Positions 17,441 through 26,368 of a stretch of DNA of 64,000 nucleotides are shown here, piece by piece. A model generated the notes under the pieces. It ran no database searches, was not told the origin of the DNA, and saw only the letters and a list, made by a program, of their open reading frames with translations. The translations under genes and the position numbers were made by a program. Source of the stretch: Alphaproteobacteria bacterium (GTDB lineage Bacteria; Pseudomonadota; Alphaproteobacteria; Micropepsales; Micropepsaceae); NCBI GenBank assembly GCA_016124385.1, contig WGNU01000006.1, forward strand, positions 434,001 through 498,000. The letters are read 5' to 3'. Positions within the stretch are counted from its first letter, which is position 1. Each line of letters opens with the position of its first letter.

Positions 17441-17842
17441 CTAGAGCGCCTCGGCGGCGGGGTTGATCGTCACGCTCTCCCCGCAGCCGCAGGCATCCGT
17501 CTCGTTCGGATTGCGGAACACGAAACGCGCGGAGAGCTTCTCGGTGACGTAGTCGATTTCCGTGCCGATCAGAAACAGCACGGCCTTGGGATCGATGAGG
17601 ATCGTGACGCCCCGATCCTCGACCACCTCATCGAGCGGGGCCGCCTCGCGCGCATACTCCATCGTATAGGACTGGCCCGCGCAGCCGCCGTTCTTCACGC
17701 CGACGCGTAGCCCGGCATAGGGCCCGCTCGAGGCCGCCATGATCTCGCGCACGCGCGCGGCCGCGGCCTCCGAAAGGCGCACGACCTTCGGGCGTTCGCG
17801 CCGCGGCCGGGCCGGTTTCATTTCCTGCGGGGTGTCGCTCAT
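17441..17842 (-). CDS. sufA: A-type Fe-S carrier SufA/IscA
   Basis: A 133-residue A-type carrier that receives Fe-S clusters from the scaffold and passes them to client proteins. The three conserved cysteines are Cys54 (NGGCAGQSY), Cys118 and Cys120 (ACGCGES). The first 20 residues are a basic, proline-rich extension (KPARPRRERPK) before the usual domain. A TTG six bases upstream could add two residues; the ATG is preferred. It is the last gene of the ten-gene Fe-S operon, 15 bases after sufT. Confidence 0.93.
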   Translation of the reverse strand: MSDTPQEMKPARPRRERPKVVRLSEAAAARVREIMAASSGPYAGLRVGVKNGGCAGQSYTMEYAREAAPLDEVVEDRGVTILIDPKAVLFLIGTEIDYVTEKLSARFVFRNPNETDACGCGESVTINPAAEAL

Positions 17843-17857
17843 GACCAAGATGTGGCG

Positions 17858-18205
17858 TTAGAACATGTTGAGTTCAAGTTTCGCCTCCTCCGACATGCGC
17901 GACGGGTCCCAGGGCGGATCAAACGTCATGTTGACCGTGACCTCGCCAAGCCCTTCCACCGGCTTCAAGGCTTCCTTCACCATGCCGGGCATTTCGCCCG
18001 CGACCGGGCAGCCGGGCGCGGTCAGCGTCATGTCGATCGTCACGTCGAAATTGTCGGCGACGTCGATCTTGTAGATGAGGCCTAGCTCGTAGATATCGAC
18101 GGGAATTTCAGGGTCATAGACGGTCTTGATGGCCGCGATGATCCGGTCCGTCAGCGCGGCGAGCTGTTCTTCCGTCATCTGTGACGGCGGGATCGCGAGG
18201 TTCAT
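17858..18205 (-). CDS. sufT: SUF system assembly protein SufT (DUF59/MIP18 family)
   Basis: A 115-residue DUF59 protein that helps Fe-S cluster maturation or transfer. The family core is complete: YDPEIPVDIYELGLIYKI, then LTAPGCPVAGEMP with the reactive cysteine, and VNMTFDPPWDPSRMSEEAK near the end. Its start codon overlaps the stop of sufU by 4 bases, so translation is probably coupled. An upstream in-frame start would extend into sufU with no conserved sequence and is rejected. Confidence 0.93.
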   Translation of the reverse strand: MNLAIPPSQMTEEQLAALTDRIIAAIKTVYDPEIPVDIYELGLIYKIDVADNFDVTIDMTLTAPGCPVAGEMPGMVKEALKPVEGLGEVTVNMTFDPPWDPSRMSEEAKLELNMF

Positions 18206-18666
18206 GGCGCGGCCTCCGTGCTGGCGACGCCTGCGCCCGAGAGCGCGGATTTCAACGTGTGCCAGGGAAGCGTCGCGCACTTGACGCGCATGGGGAAGTC
18301 CTTCACGCCCGCCATGACCTCCAGCTGCTCGCGGTCTTCCTCCGAGAGTTCGCTCTCAGGCTCGCCCTTCACGAGGTGAAGGAAGCCGGTCATCAGCGCG
18401 TCGATTTCCTCTTTCGTCTTGCCCTTGACGAGCTCGGTCATCAGCGAGGTCGAGGCCTGGCTGATCGCGCAGCCCTTGCCCTCGAAGCTGATGCCATCGA
18501 TCCGGCCGTCCGTGTCGCGGTGGAGATAGAGCGTCACGCGGTCGCCGCAGAGCGGATTGTGCCCGTCCGCCTTCGCGGTCGGATCCGCCAGCACGCCAGC
18601 GTTCCTCGGGTGGCGCGCATGGTCGAGGATGATCTCCTGATAGAGTTCGCGCAGCGCGTCACTCAC
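18202..18666 (-). CDS. sufU: SufU-type Fe-S assembly protein
   Basis: A 154-residue IscU/SufU-fold protein. The metal/sulphur-binding residues are Cys40 (NPLCGD), Asp42, Cys66 (GKGCAIS) and Cys130 (VKCATLPWHTL). The roughly 20-residue insertion before the last cysteine (KGEPESELSEEDREQLE) marks SufU rather than IscU. In SUF systems SufU is a zinc-dependent sulphurtransferase that takes persulphide from SufS, the gene directly upstream, whose stop overlaps this start by 4 bases. Taking it as a sulphur relay rather than a scaffold is inference from family knowledge. Confidence 0.92.
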   Translation of the reverse strand: MSDALRELYQEIILDHARHPRNAGVLADPTAKADGHNPLCGDRVTLYLHRDTDGRIDGISFEGKGCAISQASTSLMTELVKGKTKEEIDALMTGFLHLVKGEPESELSEEDREQLEVMAGVKDFPMRVKCATLPWHTLKSALSGAGVASTEAAP

Positions 18667-19883
18667 GCAAAAATCCTCCTGACGTCATGGAGACCCCTCA
18701 CCAGCCGGTCGACTTCCTCGGCCGTGTTGTAGAGCGCGAAGCTCGCGCGCGCGGTGGCGGGCGTGCCGAGCCGCTCCATCAGCGGCTGCGCGCAATGATG
18801 CCCGGCGCGGACCGCGATCCCGCGTCCATCAAGGATCGTCGCCACGTCGTGCGCGTGCACGCCCTCGATCTCGAAGGAGACGATCGCGCCCTTGCCCGGC
18901 GCGGTGCCAAAGCGCTTCACCCAATTGAGCCGGCCGAGTTCCTCGTTCGCCTGCGCGAGGAGCTCGCGCTCATGCGCCTGAATGGCGGCGCGATCCTGCG
19001 CCATCAGCCATTCGAGCGCGGCGCCGAGGCCGGCGGCCTCGAGGATCGGCGGCGTGCCGGCCTCGAATTTCGCGGGCGGGTCGGCGTAGGTGACGTCGTC
19101 AAAGCTCACGGTGCGGATCATTTCACCGCCCCCCTGGTAGGGACGCATCGCCTTTAAATGGTCGCGCTTGCCGTAGAGAAGCCCGATGGCCGTCGGCCCA
19201 TAGAGCTTGTGGCCGGTCGCCACATAGAAATCGCAGCCGATCGCCTGCACATCGACGGGTTCATGAACCGCGCCCTGGCAACCGTCGATCAACACCGGCA
19301 CGCCGCGCGCGTGGGCAAGTTCGGTGATCTGGCGAATGGGCGTGACCGTGCCCAGCACGTTCGACATGTGGGTCAGCGCCAGCATCTTCGTGCGCGGCGA
19401 GAAAAGACGCTCAAGCACCGAGAGGTCGAGCGCGCCCTCCTCCGCCACCGGCGCCACGCGGATGACCGCGCCCAAGCGCTCCTTCAGGAACATCCAGGGA
19501 ACGATGTTCGAGTGGTGCTCCATCTCGGTGAGGATGATTTCATCGCCCTGCTCGATCCGGGGGCCGAGGAAGCTCGCGGCGACGAGATTGATCGCCTCCG
19601 TGCCGCCGCGCGTGAAGATCATCTCCTCGCGATGCGCGGCGTTGAGGAAGCGCCGCGCGACGTCGCGGGCGGCTTCGTAGGCTTCGGTCGATTGCGCGGC
19701 GAGCGTGTGTACACCGCGATGCACATTGGCGTAGGAGGTTTCAGCGAGCCGGCGCATCGCATCGAGCACCGCCAGCGGCTTTTGCGCCGAAGCCGCGCTG
19801 TCGAGATAGACGAGCGGGTGACCGTTCACCTCGCGCGCGAGGATCGGGAACTGCGCCCGGATGGCTTCAACATCGAAGCTCAC
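18663..19883 (-). CDS. sufS: Cysteine desulfurase SufS
   Basis: A group II PLP-dependent cysteine desulfurase of 406 residues that removes sulphur from cysteine as a persulphide. The PLP lysine is in ATGHKLYGPTAIGLLYG and the catalytic cysteine in RAGHHCAQPLM. The short loop around that cysteine is typical of SufS/CsdA, which need SufE or SufU to take the sulphur; SufU is the next gene. It overlaps sufD upstream by 4 bases. The operon carries a second desulfurase next to iscR, so it encodes two sulphur donors. Confidence 0.95.
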   Translation of the reverse strand: MSFDVEAIRAQFPILAREVNGHPLVYLDSAASAQKPLAVLDAMRRLAETSYANVHRGVHTLAAQSTEAYEAARDVARRFLNAAHREEMIFTRGGTEAINLVAASFLGPRIEQGDEIILTEMEHHSNIVPWMFLKERLGAVIRVAPVAEEGALDLSVLERLFSPRTKMLALTHMSNVLGTVTPIRQITELAHARGVPVLIDGCQGAVHEPVDVQAIGCDFYVATGHKLYGPTAIGLLYGKRDHLKAMRPYQGGGEMIRTVSFDDVTYADPPAKFEAGTPPILEAAGLGAALEWLMAQDRAAIQAHERELLAQANEELGRLNWVKRFGTAPGKGAIVSFEIEGVHAHDVATILDGRGIAVRAGHHCAQPLMERLGTPATARASFALYNTAEEVDRLVRGLHDVRRIFA

Positions 19884-21199
19884 AACGTCACCTCCAGCGC
19901 GGCAAGACGCGCGCGCAACGCCGCGGCCGCCGCCTCGCGAAGGGGCTCGTCCGCGATCGCGCCCAGCGCGTCGCCCAGAAAGGCCTCGACCAGCATCGCG
20001 AGCGCCTCAGCCTTCGGGATCCCGCGCGCGCGCAGATAAAAAAGCGCCGCCGGGTCGAGCGCGCCGATCGTCGCCCCATGCGCGCATTTCACATCGTCTG
20101 CGAGAATCTCCAATTCGGGCTTGGTGTCCGCCTCCGCCTCGCGCGACAGGAGCACCGATTTGGCGAGCTGCGTGCTGTCGGTTCCGTTCGCGCCAGGCAT
20201 GACGACAACGCGGCCCTGATAGATCCCGCGCGACTTGCCGGCGAGAACGGACTTCACGGTCTGCATCGCTGTCGTTCCCGGCACGGCGTGGCGCAGGATC
20301 GTCGTCAAATCATTGTGCTCGCGGCCGCCGAGCGCGGCGAGCGCGGTCACTTCGGCATGCGCGCCGGCGCCCTGCATCTCGAGGCGCATGGTCGTGCGGC
20401 AGTAACCGGCGCCGAGATTGAGGATCGTCGGCGCGTAGCGCGCGCCCTTCTCAAGTGCCGCGTTGAGCGAATGGATTTGCGTCGCGCTCTCGCCATCGCT
20501 CAGCACACGGACATGCGACAGCACGGCGCGCTCGCTCAACGTGATGTCGAGCGCGGCGTTCGTTACGTCCTCCGCGCCACCTTTTCCCAAATAGGTTTCG
20601 ATGAGGGTGAGCTCCGCGCCTTCTTCCAAGCGTATCTGCGAGCGCACGGTGCGGGCGCGGCGCGCGCCGCTGGCCGCGGGATCCAGATAGACGATGTGCA
20701 GCGGACGTTCGGCCTTGAAGCCGGCCGGCACGGTGATGAAGACGCCGTCGCGCGCCAAGGCGAGATTGAGATTGCCGATAGCGTCGTCCGCCCTTGCCAA
20801 TTGCGCGTCGAGGGCGGGAAGCGCCCCATCCGGCACGCCGCTTTCGGCAAGTGTTGTCACAGTGAGACCCTCCGGCGGCGAGGAGGCATCGGCCCGGAAG
20901 AACCCGTTAGCAAAGATGAGCGTGTTGCAGGCGATGTCCGCGAACGGATCGGCGAGCGCGCCCTCACGGACGAGCGCGCCTGCCCAGGGCGTCGCGGGCT
21001 CATACTCGCTCGCGAGGCGGTGCAGTAGATCGCTGTACTTCCACTCCTCCAGCCGGCGATGCGGGAGGCCGGCGCTCTCGACCAGCGCGATCGCGCGCTC
21101 GCGACGCTCGGCAAGGCGCGGATCGTCCGCACCCGGCAGATCGATCCGATTGCCGCGATAATCGCCGAGCCAGGTCGCGAGGGCGGCTTCAGCGCTCAT
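19880..21199 (-). CDS. sufD: Fe-S cluster assembly protein SufD
   Basis: A 439-residue beta-helix scaffold partner in the SufBC2D complex, on which new Fe-S clusters form. It is recognised by the SufB/SufD core (QLAKSVLLSREAEADTKPE, then DDVKCAHGATIGALD with the conserved cysteine-histidine pair) and the ending IPKAEALAMLVEAFLGD. The N-terminal 100 residues are variable, as usual for SufD. It is translationally coupled on both sides (1 base with sufC, 4 bases with sufS). Confidence 0.95.
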   Translation of the reverse strand: MSAEAALATWLGDYRGNRIDLPGADDPRLAERRERAIALVESAGLPHRRLEEWKYSDLLHRLASEYEPATPWAGALVREGALADPFADIACNTLIFANGFFRADASSPPEGLTVTTLAESGVPDGALPALDAQLARADDAIGNLNLALARDGVFITVPAGFKAERPLHIVYLDPAASGARRARTVRSQIRLEEGAELTLIETYLGKGGAEDVTNAALDITLSERAVLSHVRVLSDGESATQIHSLNAALEKGARYAPTILNLGAGYCRTTMRLEMQGAGAHAEVTALAALGGREHNDLTTILRHAVPGTTAMQTVKSVLAGKSRGIYQGRVVVMPGANGTDSTQLAKSVLLSREAEADTKPELEILADDVKCAHGATIGALDPAALFYLRARGIPKAEALAMLVEAFLGDALGAIADEPLREAAAAALRARLAALEVTL

Positions 21200-21963
21200 C
21201 AGGCCGCTTCCCTCACGATGGCATCGTAGCCGCGCGCCTCGAGATCCTTGGCGAGCTCGGGGCCGCCCTCGCGCACGATCCGCCCGCCGGCCAGGATGTG
21301 CACCTTGTCGGGCACGATATAGTCGAGCAGGCGCTGATAATGCGTGATGACGATGAAGGCGCGGTCGGGCGCGCGCAGGGCGTTGACGCCCTCGGCCACG
21401 AGTTTCAGCGCGTCGATGTCGAGACCTGAATCCGTTTCATCGAGAATGGCCAGACGCGGCTTCAAGACCGCCATCTGGAGCGCCTCGAGGCGCTTCTTCT
21501 CGCCGCCGGAGAACCCGACATTGAGCGCGCGCTTGAGCATCTCCTCAGAGACGTTGAGGGTCTTGGCCGCCGCGCGGACTTCTTTGAGGAAGCCCGCCGC
21601 GTCGATCTCCTTCTCGCCGCGCGCGCGCTTCAACGCGTTGAGCGCTGTCCGCAGAAACGTCATCGTGACGACGCCCGGGATCTCGACCGGATATTGCATC
21701 GCGAGGAAGAGGCCCATCGTCGCGCGCTCTTCCGGCGTCAGGGCGATCAGATCCTTGCCGGCCAGCCGCATCGACCCTTCCGTCACCGCATAGCCGTCCC
21801 GGCCCGCGAGCGCATAGGAAAGCGTCGATTTGCCCGAGCCGTTCGGCCCCATGATGGCGTGCACCTCGCCCGCGTTCACGGCGAGGGTCAGCCCTTTCAG
21901 GATTTCCCTGCCGTCGACGGTGACGTGCAGGTTTTCGATCTCAAGCACCAAGGCTGCTCCCAT
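21199..21963 (-). CDS. sufC: Fe-S assembly ATPase SufC
   Basis: The 254-residue ABC-type ATPase that powers the SufBCD scaffold. It has Walker A GPNGSGKST, the Q-loop segment AMQYPVEIPG, the signature SGGEKKRLEALQMA, Walker B LAILDETDSGLD and the H-loop ITHYQ. The start [14 protein letters not shown] at 21963 lies 23 bases inside the preceding glyoxalase-like gene; other in-frame starts upstream are deep inside that gene and would add non-family sequence. Length and motifs are normal. Confidence 0.96.
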   Translation of the reverse strand: MGAALVLEIENLHVTVDGREILKGLTLAVNAGEVHAIMGPNGSGKSTLSYALAGRDGYAVTEGSMRLAGKDLIALTPEERATMGLFLAMQYPVEIPGVVTMTFLRTALNALKRARGEKEIDAAGFLKEVRAAAKTLNVSEEMLKRALNVGFSGGEKKRLEALQMAVLKPRLAILDETDSGLDIDALKLVAEGVNALRAPDRAFIVITHYQRLLDYIVPDKVHILAGGRIVREGGPELAKDLEARGYDAIVREAA

Positions 21964-22312
21964 CAATGATCTCGACACGATTACCGAAAGGATCGGACGT
22001 GAAGAAGCGCGTGACGCCCTCGTTCGCATCGTCGTCCTTCGTCTCATAGCCGGCGGCGGCAAGGCGCGCGCGCAGGCCGCGATAGTCACTGACCGCAAAG
22101 GCGATATGGGCCTTCATGGCGGGGCGAAACTCCGCTTCTACGCCCAGATGCACCTGCTGCCCGCCGACCGCGAACCAGGCGCCGCCACGCTTGGCGAGCT
22201 CTACGGGCTTGGGCAGTTCGGCAAGGCCGAGCAACGCGCCATAGAAGGCGCGGCCTTTTTCTTCTTCGCCCGCCGGCATCGCGACCTGGACGTGATCGAT
22301 CGCAATCGTCAT
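21941..22312 (-). CDS. Glyoxalase/bleomycin-resistance (VOC) protein inside the suf operon
   Basis: A 123-residue vicinal-oxygen-chelate fold protein. The opening [13 protein letters not shown]-like strand ([15 protein letters not shown]), the [14 protein letters not shown] helix, [18 protein letters not shown] and the closing [11 protein letters not shown] are typical of the family. Possible metal ligands are His7, His90 and Glu117 by position; they are not proven. It overlaps sufB by 4 bases and sufC by 23, so it is a genuine member of the operon. VOC proteins can be dioxygenases, lyases or drug binders, and no role in Fe-S assembly is established for this one. Confidence 0.86.
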   Translation of the reverse strand: MTIAIDHVQVAMPAGEEEKGRAFYGALLGLAELPKPVELAKRGGAWFAVGGQQVHLGVEAEFRPAMKAHIAFAVSDYRGLRARLAAAGYETKDDDANEGVTRFFTSDPFGNRVEIIDGSSLGA

Positions 22313-23763
22313 CCGACACTCCCCTCAAGGCTGATGCCGACGAGCTTTTGCGCCTCGACGGCGAACTCCATGGGGAGCTGCTGGAGCACCTCGCGGCAAA
22401 ATCCGTTGACGATGAGCGTCACGGCTTCGTCGGCCGGGATACCCCGGCTGCGGGCGTAGAAAAGCTGTTCCTCGGAAATCTTCGAGGTCGTCGCCTCATG
22501 CTCGACGGTCGCGGTCGGATTGCGGCTCTCGATATAAGGGACGGTGTGCGCGCCGCATTCGGGGCCCATCAGCAGCGAGTCGCATTGCGTGTAGTTGCGC
22601 GCGCCCTCGGCCTTGGGGTGGACGCTGACGAGGCCGCGATAGGTGTTTTGCGCCTTGCCCGCGCTGATGCCCTTGGAAATGATCCGCGAGCGCGTGTTCT
22701 TGCCCAGATGGATCATCTTCGTGCCCGTGTCGGCCTGCTGGAAATGGTTGGCGATGGCGATCGAATAGAACTCGCCCACGGAATCATCGCCGCGCAGGAT
22801 GCAGGAGGGGTATTTCCACGTGATCGCCGAGCCCGTTTCCACCTGGGTCCAGGAGATCTTCGCGCGCGGCCCACGGCAATCGCCGCGCTTCGTCACGAAA
22901 TTATAGATGCCGCCCCTGCCGTTCTCATCGCCCGGATACCAATTCTGAACAGTCGAGTATTTGATCTCGGCATCGTCGAGCGCGACGAGTTCAACGACGG
23001 CGGCGTGAAGCTGGTTCTCATCGCGCTTGGGCGCCGTGCAGCCTTCCAGATAGGAGACATACGAGCCCTTGTCGGCGATGATGAGCGTCCGCTCGAACTG
23101 GCCGGTCTCGGACGCGTTGATGCGGAAATAGGTCGAGAGCTCCATCGGGCAGCGCACGCCCGGCGGCACGTAGACGAAGGACCCGTCGGAGAAGACGGCC
23201 GAATTCAGCGTTGCGTAAAAATTGTCCGTCACCGGAACAACGCTGCCCAGATATTTCCGAACAAGCTCGGGGTGGTCGCGCACGGCTTCGGAGATCGGGC
23301 AGAAGATGACGCCCGCTTCGGCGAGCTTGGCCTTGAAGGTGGTCGCGACCGACACGCTGTCGAAGACCGCATCGACCGCGACGCCCGCCAGCATCTTCTG
23401 TTCGGAGAGCGGGATGCCGAGCTTTTCGTAAGTTGCGAGGATCTGCGGATCGACCTCGTCGAGCGAGGCGAGCTCCTGCTTCTTCTTCGGCGCCGCGTAG
23501 TAATAGGCGTTCTGGAAATCGATCGGGGGATAGTGGACGCGCGCCCATTTGGGCTCCGCCATCGCCTGCCAGCGGCGGAACGCCTCGAGCCGCCAGTCGA
23601 GCAGCCAAGAGGGCTCGTTTTTCGCGGCCGAGATGAAGCGCACGGTCTCCTCGGACAGGCCCTTGGCCGCCCGGTCCATCTCGATGTCGGTGACGAAGCC
23701 GTATTTATACTTGTCACCTGCCCGGGCTTCGACCTCGGCCCGGGTTTCATCCACAATCGCCAT
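22309..23763 (-). CDS. sufB: Fe-S cluster assembly protein SufB
   Basis: The main scaffold subunit of SufBC2D, 484 residues. Recognised by [13 protein letters not shown] near the N-terminus, the central [29 protein letters not shown], the cluster-region sequence [21 protein letters not shown], and [21 protein letters not shown] close to the C-terminus. All are highly conserved SufB blocks, and the length is usual. It begins 15 bases after the stop of the first cysteine desulfurase gene and overlaps the VOC gene by 4 bases. Confidence 0.97.
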   Translation of the reverse strand: MAIVDETRAEVEARAGDKYKYGFVTDIEMDRAAKGLSEETVRFISAAKNEPSWLLDWRLEAFRRWQAMAEPKWARVHYPPIDFQNAYYYAAPKKKQELASLDEVDPQILATYEKLGIPLSEQKMLAGVAVDAVFDSVSVATTFKAKLAEAGVIFCPISEAVRDHPELVRKYLGSVVPVTDNFYATLNSAVFSDGSFVYVPPGVRCPMELSTYFRINASETGQFERTLIIADKGSYVSYLEGCTAPKRDENQLHAAVVELVALDDAEIKYSTVQNWYPGDENGRGGIYNFVTKRGDCRGPRAKISWTQVETGSAITWKYPSCILRGDDSVGEFYSIAIANHFQQADTGTKMIHLGKNTRSRIISKGISAGKAQNTYRGLVSVHPKAEGARNYTQCDSLLMGPECGAHTVPYIESRNPTATVEHEATTSKISEEQLFYARSRGIPADEAVTLIVNGFCREVLQQLPMEFAVEAQKLVGISLEGSVG

Positions 23764-23778
23764 CGCCTTCCGATCCTT

Positions 23779-24963
23779 CTAGCCGGCGGTTGCCCGCTCG
23801 TATTCTTTTGGTTGCCGGTTTTGCCGGTGCGCGAGAATGGCGTTTATCGCGCGCCCGATCTCTTCATCCGTCGTCGTTGGTCCAAAGCTGATCCGTATCG
23901 CCTCGCCCGCGGCCTCAGCATTCACGCCCATCGCAGCGAGGACGTGAGAGGTGCGCACCTTGCCGGAGGAGCACGCGCTGCCGGCGCTGACCGCGATCCC
24001 GGCCAGATCGAGCGCGATCACGGCCGTCTCGGCGCGCTGACCGGCAAGGCCGATGCAGCTCGTGTTGGCGAGGCGGGGCGCGCCTTCGCCATAAATCGTG
24101 ATCCCCGGATCCGCGCGGCGAAGCGCCGCCTCGAACCCGTCGCGGCGAGCGGCCAGCCCATCGATGTCCGCCAGATCGCGCATCGCGGCGGCCGCGGCCG
24201 CGCCGAAACCGGCAATCGCCAACGCGTTCTGCGTGCCGGCGCGGCGGTTCGCTTCCTGGCCGCCGCCGAGCAGCTGCGGCTGGAGCGCCCGATCGGCGCC
24301 GACGACCAGAGCGCCCGCGCCTTGTGGGCCGCCGATCTTATGCGCCGAAAGACTCAACGCATCGATGCCCCACGCCGCCCGATCGATCGCGATGCGGCCG
24401 GGCGCCTGGGCGGCGTCGCAGTGGAGCAACGCGTCCGCTTCGTGGGCTAGCGCGGCGATCTCGGCGATCGGCTGAATGACGCCGGTCTCGTTGTTGGCCG
24501 CCATCACCGAGAGCAGCGCGCGGCCCTTGCCTTCCATCAGCATCGAGCGAAGCGCCGTCAAATCCACGCGGCCACCGGCGCCGACCGGGATCTCCGAGAC
24601 GCGCAGGCCCGGCACTTGAACGGCGAGCGCGGCGGCAACGGCACGCACCGAATCGTGCTCGATCGCCGAGACGAAAAGCCGCGTGATCCGCTCGCCCGTT
24701 TCGGCGCCGGCGCCGATCAGGCCGCGCAGCGCCAGATTGTTGGCCTCGGTCGCGCCGCTCGTGAAGATCACATCACCGGGCGCCGCGCCGACCAGCTCCG
24801 CGACCTGCAGCCGCGCGCGCTCGATCGCCGCGCGGGCCTTGCGGCCCTCCGCGTGCACGGAGGAAGCGTTGCCGGTCAGGCTCAACAGGTCGCGCATCAC
24901 ATCGCTCGCCTCCGGGCGAAGCGGCGCGCTGGCGTTCCAGTCGAGATAGGCCCTTTCCGTCAT
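23779..24963 (-). CDS. iscS: Cysteine desulfurase, IscS/NifS type
   Basis: A group I PLP-dependent cysteine desulfurase of 394 residues. The PLP lysine is in SLSAHKIGGPQGAGALVVG and the catalytic cysteine in SAGSACSSGKVRTSHVL. The long flexible loop with SSGK after the cysteine marks the IscS/NifS group, which delivers sulphur directly to acceptors. It sits directly after iscR (4-base overlap) and before sufB, the usual alphaproteobacterial order. The symbol iscS is by type; many genomes label this gene simply as an aminotransferase class V cysteine desulfurase. Confidence 0.9.
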   Translation of the reverse strand: MTERAYLDWNASAPLRPEASDVMRDLLSLTGNASSVHAEGRKARAAIERARLQVAELVGAAPGDVIFTSGATEANNLALRGLIGAGAETGERITRLFVSAIEHDSVRAVAAALAVQVPGLRVSEIPVGAGGRVDLTALRSMLMEGKGRALLSVMAANNETGVIQPIAEIAALAHEADALLHCDAAQAPGRIAIDRAAWGIDALSLSAHKIGGPQGAGALVVGADRALQPQLLGGGQEANRRAGTQNALAIAGFGAAAAAAMRDLADIDGLAARRDGFEAALRRADPGITIYGEGAPRLANTSCIGLAGQRAETAVIALDLAGIAVSAGSACSSGKVRTSHVLAAMGVNAEAAGEAIRISFGPTTTDEEIGRAINAILAHRQNRQPKEYERATAG

Positions 24964-25454
24964 GAGGTCGCCGACGATCCCAGAGAAACGGTCCCGACGG
25001 GCCCAGTCGCGGGAAGCGCCGCGCCGACGCTCGCGCGGCCGAGCACGCGTTTTTCCAGTATGTCGGCAAGGCTCACGCCGGCCAGAAACACATGGATCTG
25101 GTGGCCGAGTTCTTCCCAGAGGTCATGCGTGAGGCAGCGGGCCTGCGTGCCCGTGCAGCCCTTGGGGCTCGCGATGTCGCAGCGCGTCGTCTTGATCGGC
25201 TCATCGACCGCCAGGATGATGTCGGAGACGCGCGTCTCCTGCGGCGAGCGCGTCAGCCGGTAGCCGCCACCGGGCCCGCGGGTCGCCGTGACGAGACCGC
25301 CCTGGCGCAGGCGCGCGAAAAGCTGTTCGAGATAAGACAGCGAAATCTCCTGGCGGGCCGCGATATCGGCCAGCGTGACCGGCCGGTCGCCGCCGAAGCG
25401 CGCCAGATCCGCCATCGCCATGACGGCGTACCGTCCCTTTGTGCTCAGTTTCAT
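24960..25454 (-). CDS. iscR: Rrf2-family Fe-S regulator, IscR-like
   Basis: A 164-residue winged-helix repressor that senses Fe-S status and probably controls this operon. The DNA-binding domain is intact: MKLSTKGRYAVMAMADLA, then ISLSYLEQLFARLRQGGLV and RGPGGGYRLTR. The likely 2Fe-2S ligands are Cys92, Cys100, Cys107 and His110. The spacing (C-x7-C-x6-C-x2-H) is wider than in E. coli IscR but usual for alphaproteobacterial SUF-linked members. The start MKLSTKGRYA is the universal one; a longer open frame upstream is rejected. The last 25 residues are a low-complexity Ala/Val/Gly/Ser tail. Confidence 0.93.
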   Translation of the reverse strand: MKLSTKGRYAVMAMADLARFGGDRPVTLADIAARQEISLSYLEQLFARLRQGGLVTATRGPGGGYRLTRSPQETRVSDIILAVDEPIKTTRCDIASPKGCTGTQARCLTHDLWEELGHQIHVFLAGVSLADILEKRVLGRASVGAALPATGPVGTVSLGSSATS

Positions 25455-25569
25455 CGCTCGCTCCCGGCCGCCGAGCGGCCCACCGCACCCTGCCCAACGC
25501 ACGCAAAACTTGCTTTCCGCGTCTGGCCTTGTGCTAAGAGTGCGCTCCCGCGCTTGGTTCGCTTTTGAG

Positions 25570-25598
25570 GATATAGATTTCCTGAGTGGATCAATCAA
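25570..25598 (-). promoter_or_regulatory. Promoter and palindromic operator of the suf operon
   Basis: On the minus strand TTGATT (25598-25593) and TATATC (25575-25570) are separated by exactly 17 bases, a good sigma-70 type promoter. Overlapping the -35 and spacer is the dyad TGA-N9-TCA (25583-25597). This has the form of the iron-responsive operator bound by RirA, another Rrf2 protein, in rhizobia, and is also compatible with an IscR-type site. Transcription would start about 110 bases before iscR. The dyad placement suggests repression by occlusion, likely by the operon's own IscR-like protein. The surrounding 257-base gap is clearly AT-richer than the genes and holds no other feature I can support. 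Confidence 0.6.
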
Positions 25599-25711
25599 GA
25601 AATTGGCGTCATTTCGCGAGCCTTCATCGCAATTGATTGTTCTAACACCATTTTCTCGGTGGCCTGCGCCCCAAGAAACCCCTCGCCCCTCTCCAGAATT
25701 GCGAACATGCC

Positions 25712-26368
25712 ATGGCTGAAGTGATTTTCGCGGGTCCCGCAGGACGGCTGGAAGGCCGCTACAAGCATCAGAAGCAGGCGGGCGCGCCGATCGCGATCAT
25801 CCTGCATCCGCATCCCCAGGGCGGCGGCACGATGAACAACCGCATCGTGCACTCGCTATTCCAAACTTTCGAGCGGCGGGGGTTCTCAACGCTCCGATTC
25901 AATTTCCGCGGCGTCGGACGCAGCCAGGGCATCTATGACGGCGGCATCGGCGAGCTTTCGGACGCGGCGTCCGCGCTCGACTGGATGCAGTCGTTCAATC
26001 CAAGCGCTCGGAGCTGCTGGGTGGCCGGCTATTCGTTCGGCGCCTGGATCGCGATGCAGCTTTTGATGCGCCGGCCCGAGATCTCGGGCTTCATCTCGGT
26101 TTCACCGCCCGCCAATCTCTACGATTTCTCGTTCCTGGCGCCGTGCCCCGCCTCGGGCCTCATCGCCCATGGCCGCGCGGACCGCGTGGTGCCCGAAGCC
26201 GATGTCGACCGGCTGGCCGAGCGGCTGAAGACGCAGAAGGGCATCATCGTCGAATACACGAAGATCGATGCGGCCAATCATTTCTATGAAGCGCACCAGG
26301 AAGAGCTGATGTCGGTGATCGATGCCTATCTCGATCGCCGGCTGCCGCGCGCCGTCGAGAGCGGCTAG
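25712..26368 (+). CDS. Alpha/beta hydrolase, COG2945-like
   Basis: A small 218-residue alpha/beta-hydrolase fold protein. The oxyanion strand LHPHPQGGGTMNN, the nucleophile elbow GYSFGAW (Ser108), the acid in HGRADRVVPEADVDRL and the catalytic histidine in ANHFYEAH are all in order. This is the pattern of the COG2945 predicted hydrolases. Substrate and role are unknown. It diverges from iscR and its stop overlaps the stop of anmK by 4 bases on the other strand. The opening MAEVIFAGPAGRLEGRY is the usual start for the group. Confidence 0.87.
   Translation: MAEVIFAGPAGRLEGRYKHQKQAGAPIAIILHPHPQGGGTMNNRIVHSLFQTFERRGFSTLRFNFRGVGRSQGIYDGGIGELSDAASALDWMQSFNPSARSCWVAGYSFGAWIAMQLLMRRPEISGFISVSPPANLYDFSFLAPCPASGLIAHGRADRVVPEADVDRLAERLKTQKGIIVEYTKIDAANHFYEAHQEELMSVIDAYLDRRLPRAVESG

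Noticed and set aside
22348-24450. A 700-codon open frame antisense to sufB and iscS
   Set aside because: Shadow of strongly conserved genes; no domain or ribosome site.
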